Part shown: one piece after another, positions 32,797-42,111 of the stretch | Layout: each line of letters opens with the position of its first letter | Position numbering within the stretch: position 1 is the stretch's first letter | From: Fructilactobacillus fructivorans | GTDB taxonomy: Bacteria; Bacillota; Bacilli; Lactobacillales; Lactobacillaceae | NCBI RefSeq assembly: GCF_001434095.1 | Contig: NZ_AZDS01000005.1 | Location: 124,001-188,000, forward strand | Length of the DNA stretch: 64,000 bases | Direction of reading: 5' to 3' | The notes under the pieces: generated by a model | Database searches by the model: none | The model's input: the letters and a program-made list of their open reading frames with translations, nothing else | What the model was told of the DNA's origin: nothing | Made by a program: the position numbers and the translations under genes

Positions 32797-34725
32797 ATGA
32801 CAAAAAAAGCTTTTCCAATTAATAAACCCGAACTAAAAGATGATTTTTATGATGCCATCAACGGTTCGTGGATTAAACAGGCTACGATTCCATCTGATCA
32901 CTCTTCAACTGGTGGATTCATGGATTTAGTTGATGATATTGATAAAACTCTGATGAAAGATTCAGCAGAACTTCAGAGCGACAAGTTAGCCGCCGCCTCT
33001 CCTGAACTTGAAGAGTACAAAAAATTCTATAATATGACCACCAATTTTAAAAAACGTGACGAAGATGGCGTGAAACCCTTAAAACCGGTCCTTGATCGCA
33101 TTACCAATCTTAATAACTACGATGATTTAAACGCCCAGCTTCCCGACTGGATTCTCTCTGGCCTTCCGACCCCATTTTCACTTGGTCTTGATCCTGACAT
33201 GAAGAATGCTAAAGTTAACGCCCTCTTTGCGAGCGGTCCTTCCTTATTCATGCCCGACAAGACTTACTATGAAAAGGATAACGCGGCCGCTAAGACCCTA
33301 ATGCCAATCTTCATTAAAATGACTACCGAGTTATTCGAAATGGCCGGATACAGTGAAGAAGATAGCAAAAACATCGTTGAAAATGCGGTTGAATTTGATC
33401 GTTTAATTGCCCCTAACGTTAAGTCAGCCGAGGAAGCTGCGGATTACAGTAAGATGTATAATCCTGAAAGTCCTGATCAACTGGCCAAATCAACCAACGT
33501 ATTAAACCTAAAGGAAGCCATTAACCAACTCGTTGGTGCCCTCCCCGAAAAGATCATTGTGACCGAACCTCAATTCTTTGAAAATTTGTCTGAACTTCTT
33601 ACCTCCTCACACTTTAAGCTCATGAAGGATTGGATGCTTGTTAAGACCATTAATGGCTACAGTGGAGCCCTTTCAGATAATTTCCGAGTAACTGGTGGAA
33701 CGTACAGTCGAGCTCTTTCTGGTAAGAAGGAAGCCACTAACAAGAAAAAGGCAGCTTACTACCTTGCTTCTGGCACTTTCGACCAAGTCATCGGTGACTA
33801 CTACGGAAAGAAGTACTTCGGTGAAAAAGCAAAGGATGACGTTCATCAAATGGTTAACAACATGATTAACGTCTACAAGAATCGCCTTACTAACAATGAT
33901 TGGTTAAGTGAGGACACTAAGAAAATGGCCATCAAAAAGCTTTCAACCCTTGGTGTTCAGGTCGGATATCCTGATGAACTTGATCCTTTGTACAAGAAGT
34001 TCCACGTAACGGAGGAAAAAGATGGTGGTACGGTTTTAAGTAATCTCCTCGACTTTGAGAAGATTGCTAACCAGTACGAGTTCTCAAAGTGGAATAAACC
34101 AGTGGAAAAAGAACGCTGGGAAATGAGTGCCAACACCGTGAACGCTTATTACCATCCCTTTAAGAATATCATTGTCTTTCCAGCTGCCATCCTACAAGCA
34201 CCATTCTACAGCCTTGATCAACCAGAGAGTGCGAACTATGGTGGTATCGGTGCCGTGATGGCGCATGAAATCTCACATGCCTTTGATAACAACGGTTCCT
34301 TGTTCGATCAGTATGGCAATCTGAACAACTGGTGGACCAAATCGGACCACGAACATTTTGCTAAACTAGCTCAAAAGATGATTGATGAATTCAACGGTAT
34401 TCCATTTGCTGGCGGAAAAGTTAACGGAAAATTGACGGTTTCTGAAAATATTGCTGATGCTGGTGGACTTAGCTGTGCTGAGGAAGCCGCTAAAAATGAC
34501 ACTGATCCTGATTTATATCAATTCTTTACTAACTGGGGTCGAATCTGGCGCATGAAAGCCACTCCAGAATACCAAAACCTGTTACTATCAATTGACGTTC
34601 ACGCTCCCGCCCCACTTCGAGCATCCGTTCAGGTCAAAAATCTGGATGACTTTTACATGACCTTTAACGTAACATCTGAAGATAAGATGTACTTAAAACC
34701 TGATAAACGGGTTCAGATCTGGTAG
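32797..34725 (+). CDS. pepO: M13-family zinc endopeptidase PepO
   Basis: 642 aa from ATG 32797, the second of two close ATGs and the one 8 bases from AAAGGA. Neprilysin-family peptidase without signal peptide, so cytoplasmic as in other lactobacilli; cleaves oligopeptides. Zinc motif MAHEISHAFDNNG (HExxH), second ligand Glu in SENIADAGG, and NAYYHP plus the C-terminal ending PDKRVQIW (family usually ends in C/V-x-x-W) are present. Transcribed with its own terminatorless 3' side into the small gene 38 bases downstream. Confidence 0.93.
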   Translation: MTKKAFPINKPELKDDFYDAINGSWIKQATIPSDHSSTGGFMDLVDDIDKTLMKDSAELQSDKLAAASPELEEYKKFYNMTTNFKKRDEDGVKPLKPVLDRITNLNNYDDLNAQLPDWILSGLPTPFSLGLDPDMKNAKVNALFASGPSLFMPDKTYYEKDNAAAKTLMPIFIKMTTELFEMAGYSEEDSKNIVENAVEFDRLIAPNVKSAEEAADYSKMYNPESPDQLAKSTNVLNLKEAINQLVGALPEKIIVTEPQFFENLSELLTSSHFKLMKDWMLVKTINGYSGALSDNFRVTGGTYSRALSGKKEATNKKKAAYYLASGTFDQVIGDYYGKKYFGEKAKDDVHQMVNNMINVYKNRLTNNDWLSEDTKKMAIKKLSTLGVQVGYPDELDPLYKKFHVTEEKDGGTVLSNLLDFEKIANQYEFSKWNKPVEKERWEMSANTVNAYYHPFKNIIVFPAAILQAPFYSLDQPESANYGGIGAVMAHEISHAFDNNGSLFDQYGNLNNWWTKSDHEHFAKLAQKMIDEFNGIPFAGGKVNGKLTVSENIADAGGLSCAEEAAKNDTDPDLYQFFTNWGRIWRMKATPEYQNLLLSIDVHAPAPLRASVQVKNLDDFYMTFNVTSEDKMYLKPDKRVQIW

Positions 34726-34763
34726 GATGTAAGTGGAAAACAGAATAGATTGGAGCGAATAAT

Positions 34764-34931
34764 ATGAAACTTACTGATTATATCGATAAACAAATTCAAT
34801 TCTTAGATCAACAATTACAAGACGCCAAGGACAAGAGTGAGGTCAAAGGCCAATACCTTATTGAGTCCAAAATTAACGAACTGCAGGCATTGAGCCGTGC
34901 TGTTGAAAAAGGCGTCGTTAATCAACTTTAA
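34764..34931 (+). CDS. Small coiled-coil-like protein (55 aa)
   Basis: ATG 34764 has GGAGCG 8 bases upstream. All helical, highly charged, with heptad-like spacing (IDKQIQFLDQQLQDAKDK). No recognised family. It lies 38 bases after pepO and before a very strong terminator, so it is probably the last gene of that unit. A real gene is likely because of ribosome site, composition and terminator placement. Confidence 0.6.
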   Translation: MKLTDYIDKQIQFLDQQLQDAKDKSEVKGQYLIESKINELQALSRAVEKGVVNQL

Positions 34932-34942
34932 TTAGAAACGTA

Positions 34943-34983
34943 AAAAGCGGAAGCACTTCACAATGAAGTGCTTCCGCTTTTTT
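34943..34983 (+). terminator. Strong bidirectional terminator
   Basis: 18-bp stem starting AAAAGCGGAAGCACTTCA with its complement and flanking A/T runs, between convergent genes. Confidence 0.9.
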
Positions 34984-34991
34984 ATCTTTTA

Positions 34992-35798
34992 TTATTCAGC
35001 GAACAAGAATCGTTCGATAATCCGTGAAGCCATCTGATTACTCAACAGCTTACTGTGTCGTCCAGCCTTTCCACTAACCTTGATTTCTTGATAATCAGAT
35101 CCTGGAACCAATTTTTTGAGTTCCTTAGCCGATGACGTTGTAACCCGTCCATCTGACTTGTTAGTCCGACTCAACTGACCATAGACGTTCAAAACGCTGA
35201 CACCCTTAGGAAAAGTCTTCGAACCGTCTCGCAGTTCACTTACCTTAGGATAACGATGATTCATAACATCTTGTTTTGGCATGATTCCCTTAAATGGGCC
35301 ACCAATCGAAATAAACTTCGTTAAGCGCATGTGATTGGCTTCCTGTCCGTAAGAAACGGCATTTTGATAAACCGTTAAACTTCCAGAGCCAAAGCCCAGG
35401 GCATTGTACTGCTGATAACGATACTTATGATTCAAATGAACTAAAATTTCGTTTAACCACTTCGCCTGAACCACTGTAGAAGCGGTATTATCATTGAAAT
35501 TAACCTTAATGATCGGGTACTTAGCATGAACATCACCATTGGGATGATAGTAGATCTTACCATCCGGATAAACGTTAATCTTCATAGCATATTCGCCACC
35601 CTCGCGACTAGAAGTCACCGTCAAATGATTGGCAGCCTTAGAAGTTTTATTTAAATCAGATACAAATAAAATGGGCGTATGATCATGTTGCTTAACGCCA
35701 TCAACGTTAATTCCAAATTCAATAAACAAAAAGCCAGCAACCACTACAATGATTCCGATCGCAAATAAAAAAATGTTTTTCTTTGTTGCTTTTTCCAA
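34992..35798 (-). CDS. DUF915-type hydrolase paralogue lacking nucleophile
   Basis: 268 aa with a transmembrane helix at residues 9-27 and an outside domain related to the DUF915 hydrolase at 10094. The nucleophile elbow, GHSSG there, is GFGSG here (residues 135-139), so the catalytic Ser position is Gly. The acid (LVGD there) is VYGQ, and the oxyanion stretch IPGLGG is VSDLNK; the His (RHSKLLSN) is kept. It is therefore likely non-catalytic and may bind a ligand or partner. Downstream, 134 bases, of the WxL/DUF916 cluster on the same strand. Confidence 0.7.
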   Translation of the reverse strand: MEKATKKNIFLFAIGIIVVVAGFLFIEFGINVDGVKQHDHTPILFVSDLNKTSKAANHLTVTSSREGGEYAMKINVYPDGKIYYHPNGDVHAKYPIIKVNFNDNTASTVVQAKWLNEILVHLNHKYRYQQYNALGFGSGSLTVYQNAVSYGQEANHMRLTKFISIGGPFKGIMPKQDVMNHRYPKVSELRDGSKTFPKGVSVLNVYGQLSRTNKSDGRVTTSSAKELKKLVPGSDYQEIKVSGKAGRHSKLLSNQMASRIIERFLFAE

Positions 35799-35932
35799 AA
35801 AATCACTCTTCCTTTATTCTAATAATTTAAGGATACTAGTAATTCAGAGATATTACACTAAAATTTAACGAACCAAATGTCATTAAATAAACTCAGATAT
35901 AGACACTTGGAGGCTTGCTTATATTTTCAAAG

Positions 35933-36985
35933 TTAGATTTCATCCTGCTTTCTTCCAACAAAGAAGAAGTAAATGCATGCTCCAATGATACCTAATAACA
36001 ATATTAACATAACAAGCCAAAAGATGCTCTTAGCAACTGTTTTCCTACCTGAGTTAGTCGCCGAGACGGGATTATTAACGGTAAAGTTATGCGTAAAATT
36101 CCAAACCTTTGTTGTCTTAAATTGAGGATCATTTGAGGTCATTTTTAGGTGAAGGGTGTATTGACCGTTCAGCAAATTCTTCGTTGGTCTAGGAACCAAG
36201 TAATCAAACGAACTATTGGGCGCAATAATGGCATTGGCAGTAGTATGTGAAGCCATCACATTGGAACTATTGATTGGAGTAATATCAGTTCTAATCTTGG
36301 TCTTCCCTAACACAGCAGCCCTATCATTAGCTAAATTCACCTTTATGAGGTTCGGATTCCCAGCTGGTAACGTCTTAACGCTATTCATTTTCATGTTAGC
36401 GAGTTGCTTTCCTTGTTTCAGTTGGATTCCAACCGAATAAGAATACAGGGAATTAACCGGAGAAGACGACTTGTTGCCATTATCTTCAACCACGTAAAGT
36501 CCACCGAGAATCGTCCCGTTAAACTTCTGAAAGTTCTCGTCGTTTGGAACGTTTAGGTTCAAAGTAACGGTTTGTTTCTGGTGCGGCTGTAAAGAAACTG
36601 TCTGATCAGAAGCCTTGTTAAACGTCACCAGTTGTTCAATCGGAAACTGTAAATGATTGTTGATTGCCGGGGCCTTATTGGCATAACTAATTGTAGGTGC
36701 TCCCGAAGTTGTCGCTGGATTAACCCCTAATTTTACCTTTAAGGGCATCTTAGTACTACGGTTGATCAATTGGACCTTCAGTTGCTGCTTCATGCCTGGA
36801 GATGCCTTAATATCAAAATAATTGGCACCCCTTTGCTGTCCCTTAACTCCGTTTAACTGTGGCAAAACCTCAAGGGGAACCTGATTCTGGGTGTCAGCAT
36901 GAGTAGTTGGATCCAGCATCACAATCATGAGAACACTTGCAATCACGATCAACCCTATCATCGCTAATTTTTTGCTTACTTTCAT
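35933..36985 (-). CDS. WxL-interacting protein, DUF916-DUF3324
   Basis: 350 aa from ATG 36985 (a TTG two codons earlier is possible). Signal peptide, then PLEVLPQLNGVKGQQRGANYFDIKASPGMKQ-like DUF916 beginning with the typical Y-F-D segment, DUF3324 from about residue 180, one C-terminal transmembrane helix (about 322-345) and a basic tail. Such proteins bind WxL proteins and wall components at the surface. Last of a four-gene WxL cluster, separated from the large WxL gene by a terminator-like hairpin. Confidence 0.82.
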   Translation of the reverse strand: MKVSKKLAMIGLIVIASVLMIVMLDPTTHADTQNQVPLEVLPQLNGVKGQQRGANYFDIKASPGMKQQLKVQLINRSTKMPLKVKLGVNPATTSGAPTISYANKAPAINNHLQFPIEQLVTFNKASDQTVSLQPHQKQTVTLNLNVPNDENFQKFNGTILGGLYVVEDNGNKSSSPVNSLYSYSVGIQLKQGKQLANMKMNSVKTLPAGNPNLIKVNLANDRAAVLGKTKIRTDITPINSSNVMASHTTANAIIAPNSSFDYLVPRPTKNLLNGQYTLHLKMTSNDPQFKTTKVWNFTHNFTVNNPVSATNSGRKTVAKSIFWLVMLILLLGIIGACIYFFFVGRKQDEI

Positions 36986-37025
36986 TATCAATCAACCCCA
37001 ATATTTTAATTAATTGCTTATGTAC

Positions 37026-37063
37026 AAAAGACGATAACAATCTTTCAATTATTATCGTCTTTA
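37026..37063 (-). terminator. Terminator between WxL gene and last DUF916 gene
   Basis: Stem AAAGACGATAA/TTATCGTCTTT, short T tail. Could cut down expression of the last gene relative to the first three. Confidence 0.65.
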
Positions 37064-37069
37064 TGTTGG

Positions 37070-40000
37070 TTAATTTTCTTCTGAAGGTCCATGTGATAAG
37101 TTCCAAGTCAAGGTTCCACTTGCATTTTGTGAATTACCACCTAAACCCGCATTATTATTTTTCAAAACATTTTCATCAAGATTCAATTTAACGTTAGCCA
37201 AATTCCAGAACGCTTGATAAGTAGAGTTATCCAAGTCAACGTTTGAACTTGAAACAATCGGAGTGGCTTGTCCATCAAAGTTAATCGTGTTCTCCAGATT
37301 GTTTCCGGTCTTATTCCACGTTAGCATACTCTTATCCTGATTGAGGGATAGTTCCTGTAAGAACCCATCACCTAAAGAGGATCCACCTAAATCAAGTGAA
37401 GCATTATTTAACAAGTTATTCTGAGCTGAACCTGACTGAGCCGTGACTGTAAGGCCCCAGCCCACATCATTCATTTCGCTTCCAGCGGAGTTAGTAAACT
37501 GCGTAAAGATTCCCGGATCGGAACTATTAGGATTATAAGCTAATGAGGTTCCGTCTTGTGAAATGGGAACAGCTACACGCCCATTTGATGGGGTTGAGTT
37601 CTTCCCTTCCATGTTGAATTGCATGCTTTGAGGAACAGCATCCAGTCTTAACATTGCCGGAGGATTATTATTGGCTGGATTATTCTTACCGGATACCTGA
37701 TCACCAGCATCAACGTTACTTGGATAAGTCTGATCAGGATGATCAGGGTCGGGAGTTCCAGGTGTCTGGGGTTCGTAAGGATTAATGACTCCTGGTTCAC
37801 TCACTCCATCAACTGATTCTTGCGCTTCATTTGTCTGAAACCACGAATCACTATTGGACCTATCATAATAAGCTGCAAATCCATTAATGGTCTCATCGGC
37901 ACTCAGGTACTTACCCTTTGGTAAAGTATACTCAAAAGTTCCATCAGAATTAGTGTACGTCGTATATTGACGTGAGCCAATGTTATCAGGAGCTTTTGGA
38001 GTAAAGTATGGATAACCATATACGTACCCATCATTAATACTATCAACAGCATCATCCGGACTGATGTTGGGGTCTCCTGTCAAACTGACGAAGGTTCCTC
38101 CCATTCCTTTCCCATTATTATCAGTAACTCTTCCTGAAATGGTTCTGGAATACTTTGAATCATGGGCATCATTTAGGGGATGCGTAAATTCGATGTTTCC
38201 TTGAGTGGTCGATGTTTCCACCTTTAATCGTGAGTACTGGTAGATATTGAAGTTACTACCATTAATTGCCGTTTGTTTTGGATAAGAAAATCCATTACTA
38301 GGAGTCTGCCATTGAAATTGAGACGGGCCATCATTATTGGAGCCATTTAAATCCCAAGCATTCAAGGGTTCCGCACCGGGAAACATAATTTGTGGACCGC
38401 TACTTTGCTGACTCCCACTTCCAGAATTTCGAACTTGAAGTAACGGATCATCTAAACTATCGTTTTTATATTGACCATAATTTTGTAAACGAAAATCACC
38501 GTGGCCCATACCACTCAGATCAATGTTCCCCCGTCTGGACTGCATCATGGTTGGAGAATCACTTTGAACGTTTTTATACATACTAATATTTGGACTATCA
38601 TCAGGTGAATTGGTTGATTCATTCGTATTCGGTTTGACGGTAATGTCACTGTTAGCCCAAATTGAAGGAGTCCCTGATGATGGGCTTCCATATCCATTGT
38701 TCACAGTATTAACCGTGAGCTTAGAGCTCCCAATGCTAATTCCTGAGGAAGCACTACTAGTGGCACGATTATAAGAGACAATGGCATAATGCCCCGGGCT
38801 CATACTAATATTGACATTCGAATTATTCCCAATACTAAAATCATCTGGATTACTTCCTCTCCCAAGATCAAAGCCAGTAGTTTGTCCAGAAATACCGGAA
38901 TTTCCTCCCCCAGTATTTTGTTTGGCAGCAGAATTCATACTAACGTTAACATTATTGCCAATGGCAATCTGGCCAAGACCAAATTGTTGATTGGTATTAG
39001 GATTGGTAGGAGCATTTTGGATTCGACGATCCCAACGTTCATCCCCCCAATCACCAATTTCAAAGTTTGGAGTAGAATCAGTGTTATTAACAGTGGTTTT
39101 CAGGTCAGTGGGATTATTTTTATCATTACTATCAGCAATCCAAAGCGCACATCCTTCCATTAGCTGTTGGCCACCGTTAGCAACGTCAGTATTGGTTCTA
39201 CCCAAAGCCGTATAGTAATTAACTTGATTAAGCCGTTGTTTGCCCTTTAAAATATTGAGTCCACCATAGTTAACAAATGGTTGCGCTCCAGTAAAGGAAT
39301 AGTTGGTGTACGTTTGAATATCACCGTGAGTACCACCATTACTATCACAAAACATTCCGTAGTAGTTTCCACTGTACACGTTTAGGTTGTTTACTTGGAT
39401 ATTAGGAAATCTTGACGTTCCATCTTGATAGGAGCCATTATTCCCATTCCAGTCAAAACTATTACCACCTAGATCAACCGTTGGGCCACCGACATGTTGT
39501 CCATCTGGGCTATTATTAGAATTGGTTACCTGACCATCCACGACTAAGTTACCACTCGGTCGTGGAGCAGCTTGGATCTGGTTATGACCGGTATCCGGAG
39601 CGGCAAAATCATTGGCGATCAAAATGTGATCAACATTTGAATTTTGAATCGCCGCTACATAACTATCCCAATCGCCAACTGAAATGGTTGATAATGCAGC
39701 CGTTTTAATTTGAGCAGCTGATAATTTCGTGGCTGGAACATACTTTCCACTCTTAAACTCACTTTCGGCATTCTTACTTTCTTGAATTAGTTTAATATTT
39801 TTAGTGTCTTTAGAATCCTTTTTTGCCTTAGCTTCATTGGCAGAAGTTTTGGTCTTCTGAACGTCTTGAGCGGCCTGCTTGCTTGATTCCTCACTAGTCT
39901 TATTATCCTTATTATCTGAACTTGTTTTTGCCGACGAACTACTAGAAGATTGACTTGAAGAGCTACTTTGATTGCTACTAGAAGAGGCTTGGCTCTGACT

Positions 40001-40177
40001 GGTACTAGCTGATGACGAACTTGAAGCTTTAGCCTCCGTCTTGACATTATTTTCAGCTTTTGCTGAGACAGGATTATTTGAACTAGAAGTGTACATAAAC
40101 AAGACGGCACATGCAGCCACGAATAATGCCGCAATTCCGCTTAAAGTTATCAATTGATTCCGATTTTTCTTTTTCAT
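37070..40177 (-). CDS. Large WxL-domain surface protein
   Basis: 1035 aa from ATG 40177 with GGAGGAG upstream. N-terminal signal/anchor segment, a Ser-rich linker (about residues 45-115), a beta-helix/pectate-lyase-like region starting near SVGDWDSYVAAIQ (about 170-560), a carboxypeptidase-regulatory-like beta sandwich (RTISGRVTDNNGKGMGG, near 685) and a C-terminal WxL domain of about 140 residues with its two motifs VGWGLTVTA and LTWNLSHGP. WxL domains attach to peptidoglycan without covalent bonds. Adhesion to plant or host glycans is an inference. Third gene of the cluster; Asn/Ser-rich composition is expected for such proteins. Confidence 0.85.
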   Translation of the reverse strand: MKKKNRNQLITLSGIAALFVAACAVLFMYTSSSNNPVSAKAENNVKTEAKASSSSSASTSQSQASSSSNQSSSSSQSSSSSSAKTSSDNKDNKTSEESSKQAAQDVQKTKTSANEAKAKKDSKDTKNIKLIQESKNAESEFKSGKYVPATKLSAAQIKTAALSTISVGDWDSYVAAIQNSNVDHILIANDFAAPDTGHNQIQAAPRPSGNLVVDGQVTNSNNSPDGQHVGGPTVDLGGNSFDWNGNNGSYQDGTSRFPNIQVNNLNVYSGNYYGMFCDSNGGTHGDIQTYTNYSFTGAQPFVNYGGLNILKGKQRLNQVNYYTALGRTNTDVANGGQQLMEGCALWIADSNDKNNPTDLKTTVNNTDSTPNFEIGDWGDERWDRRIQNAPTNPNTNQQFGLGQIAIGNNVNVSMNSAAKQNTGGGNSGISGQTTGFDLGRGSNPDDFSIGNNSNVNISMSPGHYAIVSYNRATSSASSGISIGSSKLTVNTVNNGYGSPSSGTPSIWANSDITVKPNTNESTNSPDDSPNISMYKNVQSDSPTMMQSRRGNIDLSGMGHGDFRLQNYGQYKNDSLDDPLLQVRNSGSGSQQSSGPQIMFPGAEPLNAWDLNGSNNDGPSQFQWQTPSNGFSYPKQTAINGSNFNIYQYSRLKVETSTTQGNIEFTHPLNDAHDSKYSRTISGRVTDNNGKGMGGTFVSLTGDPNISPDDAVDSINDGYVYGYPYFTPKAPDNIGSRQYTTYTNSDGTFEYTLPKGKYLSADETINGFAAYYDRSNSDSWFQTNEAQESVDGVSEPGVINPYEPQTPGTPDPDHPDQTYPSNVDAGDQVSGKNNPANNNPPAMLRLDAVPQSMQFNMEGKNSTPSNGRVAVPISQDGTSLAYNPNSSDPGIFTQFTNSAGSEMNDVGWGLTVTAQSGSAQNNLLNNASLDLGGSSLGDGFLQELSLNQDKSMLTWNKTGNNLENTINFDGQATPIVSSSNVDLDNSTYQAFWNLANVKLNLDENVLKNNNAGLGGNSQNASGTLTWNLSHGPSEEN

Positions 40178-40203
40178 TGTTCAGTCTCCTCCTCAGCATA
40201 GAT

Positions 40204-41232
40204 TTAAAGCTTATTTTTGCGATGATTTCGGATAATCAAAAACGTTAAACCCACAATGATGATCAACATGATCATTACGATTCCCACAAAGATCAGGACC
40301 GTCTGATATGAAAATGTTCTCACGTAATCAACTGGGTTGATGGTAAATTCCTTTCGTAATTCCACGTTACTGGGCGCTTCATCAACTGGATCCTTTCCAT
40401 TTAGATTAATGGTTGCGATGTATTTTCCCGGCAGCAACTGCTTATTTAACGGTTGCTTAACCGTAAATTGACTATTCGGGGCAATCTGGCCACGTTTGAT
40501 ACTAGTTTTAGTGATCGTTTGGTTCAATGTCGTATTTTTTAAACTAACATTAGCTTTCACATTATTTAACATCGCTGGTTTTGGATTAGCTAATCCAAAC
40601 ATTAACATTGAATGCTGGATCGCTGGCCTCTTCAAACTAGCACTCGTCTTTTCAACTTCACCAGTTGGAACCTTTCCCTTTTTTACCTGGATCGGGATGG
40701 TGTAAGAAAATTGATTATTAATCTCACCTTTAACTGTCGGAGCATCCTGGGTAAAAGTCACCGCCCCCAAGATTTCACCGTTAAAGTTTTTAAACTGATC
40801 ATTATCTAGGTTGAGCGACATTTTAACGTTGCGCGTTTGACCGGGATTTAATTGAAAGTTCCGATCAGACCCATTAGCAAATGTAACCAGCTTTCGCATG
40901 TTAAACGGGAGCTTTTCAAACTTACTTTGATCATTATCATAAAACAACGCTAATTTTGATGAAGTAGAAGCCGCATCAACCCGAGTACTCACCTGACAAG
41001 AATTGGTCTTACTCATGTTTGTTACTGAAATTGCAATTGGAAAATCACGGGCCTGATTGGCTTGAATCTGGTAATATGCTTTTTGCTTTGATATGTGGCT
41101 ACTATCGTCAATCCTTACACTTAACGGAACCGTACTACTCAAGTTAGCAGCTGAGACCGTGAAACAGCTTAAAGTCCCCATCACAGATAGTGTAAATAAT
41201 GTAACTAATAATGACTTCAGTAGTTTCTTCAT
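40204..41232 (-). CDS. WxL-interacting protein, DUF916-DUF3324
   Basis: 342 aa. Signal peptide (to about residue 28, SAANLSS), DUF916 starting near SVRIDDSSHISKQKAYYQI, DUF3324 from about residue 175, and a C-terminal transmembrane helix (about 312-335) with basic tail. Paralogue of the protein at 35933. Probably holds the WxL proteins in the wall. Second gene of the cluster: 18 bases after the short WxL-like gene and 26 bases before the large one. Confidence 0.82.
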   Translation of the reverse strand: MKKLLKSLLVTLFTLSVMGTLSCFTVSAANLSSTVPLSVRIDDSSHISKQKAYYQIQANQARDFPIAISVTNMSKTNSCQVSTRVDAASTSSKLALFYDNDQSKFEKLPFNMRKLVTFANGSDRNFQLNPGQTRNVKMSLNLDNDQFKNFNGEILGAVTFTQDAPTVKGEINNQFSYTIPIQVKKGKVPTGEVEKTSASLKRPAIQHSMLMFGLANPKPAMLNNVKANVSLKNTTLNQTITKTSIKRGQIAPNSQFTVKQPLNKQLLPGKYIATINLNGKDPVDEAPSNVELRKEFTINPVDYVRTFSYQTVLIFVGIVMIMLIIIVGLTFLIIRNHRKNKL

Positions 41233-41250
41233 AATCCGTGTCCTTAACTA

Positions 41251-42072
41251 TTAATTGTTAACCTGAGGTGAATAGTTCCAATCAATCGTTCCATTATATT
41301 CGGTATTCTGAGACGGCATCTTAGCTTGTCCAGTAAAACTATTACTATCAAATGGAACCTCAAGCCGCATATTATCTAATGTCCAGGCTAACTCATAGAC
41401 CCCAAAAGAACCAACTGGGGTAGAAGATTGATCAGCTGGACCATTGTCGGTATTAGAAAGCATCACTGGCGCATCAGCATCAGTGGTAATTGTAGTAGTT
41501 CCAATGTTGTCTGGTGAGGCTGGACTAGAAATATTATTATAGATTACATCCCCGATATTGTATTGAAACAACTGGGTGTTAGAAAGTTTAATGAATGCTC
41601 CTGGTAGTGCTCCACCTTGATCGTTAGTAAATCCATTTCCGTTTTGGTCAGGTCGTAAAGTTGCCTTTAAAGCCATGGGACCCGTCTCACCAAAATCATG
41701 GACTTGGGCAAACACAAAATTATTCTGATTCCCATCTTTCGATACGCTGGTTCCGTCCGCCGTAAGTGGACTATCAGCAAAGTTAGGATCACGTAACGAT
41801 TGAAACGTTAATTCTTTAGGGACGTAATCTAGCGCAGTCTGATCGTTATTTTCTCCTGCCGCACCATTATCACCAATATTAGAATTGTCATTGGGGGTAA
41901 ACGGATTAATAATGGGAACGTTTAGTCTTCCCTGAACGTTTAGACCAATATGGGTATCGTTGTTTTGTGAATAATTAATTAAACCATCAGCCCTTGGAGT
42001 TAAAGAAAGTGAGCATACCACTACAAAGAGACTACATAGTAATATGCTCACGTACTTCATTCTTTTTAGCAA
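41251..42072 (-). CDS. Short WxL-like secreted protein
   Basis: 273 aa from TTG 42072, 8 bases after GGAGAGG; ATG 42060 is in frame but its ribosome site would be 17 bases away. Signal peptide KYVSILLCSLFVVVCSLS. Domain in the position and size of a WxL domain, but degenerate: the first W-x-L site reads GPMALKATL and the last reads IDWNYSPQ, with Tyr where Leu is expected. A W-T-L occurs in YELAWTLDNM. First gene of the cluster. Confidence 0.65.
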   Translation of the reverse strand: MLKRMKYVSILLCSLFVVVCSLSLTPRADGLINYSQNNDTHIGLNVQGRLNVPIINPFTPNDNSNIGDNGAAGENNDQTALDYVPKELTFQSLRDPNFADSPLTADGTSVSKDGNQNNFVFAQVHDFGETGPMALKATLRPDQNGNGFTNDQGGALPGAFIKLSNTQLFQYNIGDVIYNNISSPASPDNIGTTTITTDADAPVMLSNTDNGPADQSSTPVGSFGVYELAWTLDNMRLEVPFDSNSFTGQAKMPSQNTEYNGTIDWNYSPQVNN

Positions 42073-42111
42073 TATCCTCACCTCTCCTACCTTAACAAAT
42101 AAAAAGAGCAT

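Noticed and set aside
38392-39215. Open frames on the plus strand inside the large WxL gene
   Set aside because: They are mirrors of Asn/Ser-rich codons of the real minus-strand gene and lack ribosome sites.
39787-40134. Arg/Gln/Leu-rich 115-aa frame on the minus strand
   Set aside because: Shadow of the Ser-rich linker of the WxL protein, in another frame; no ribosome site.
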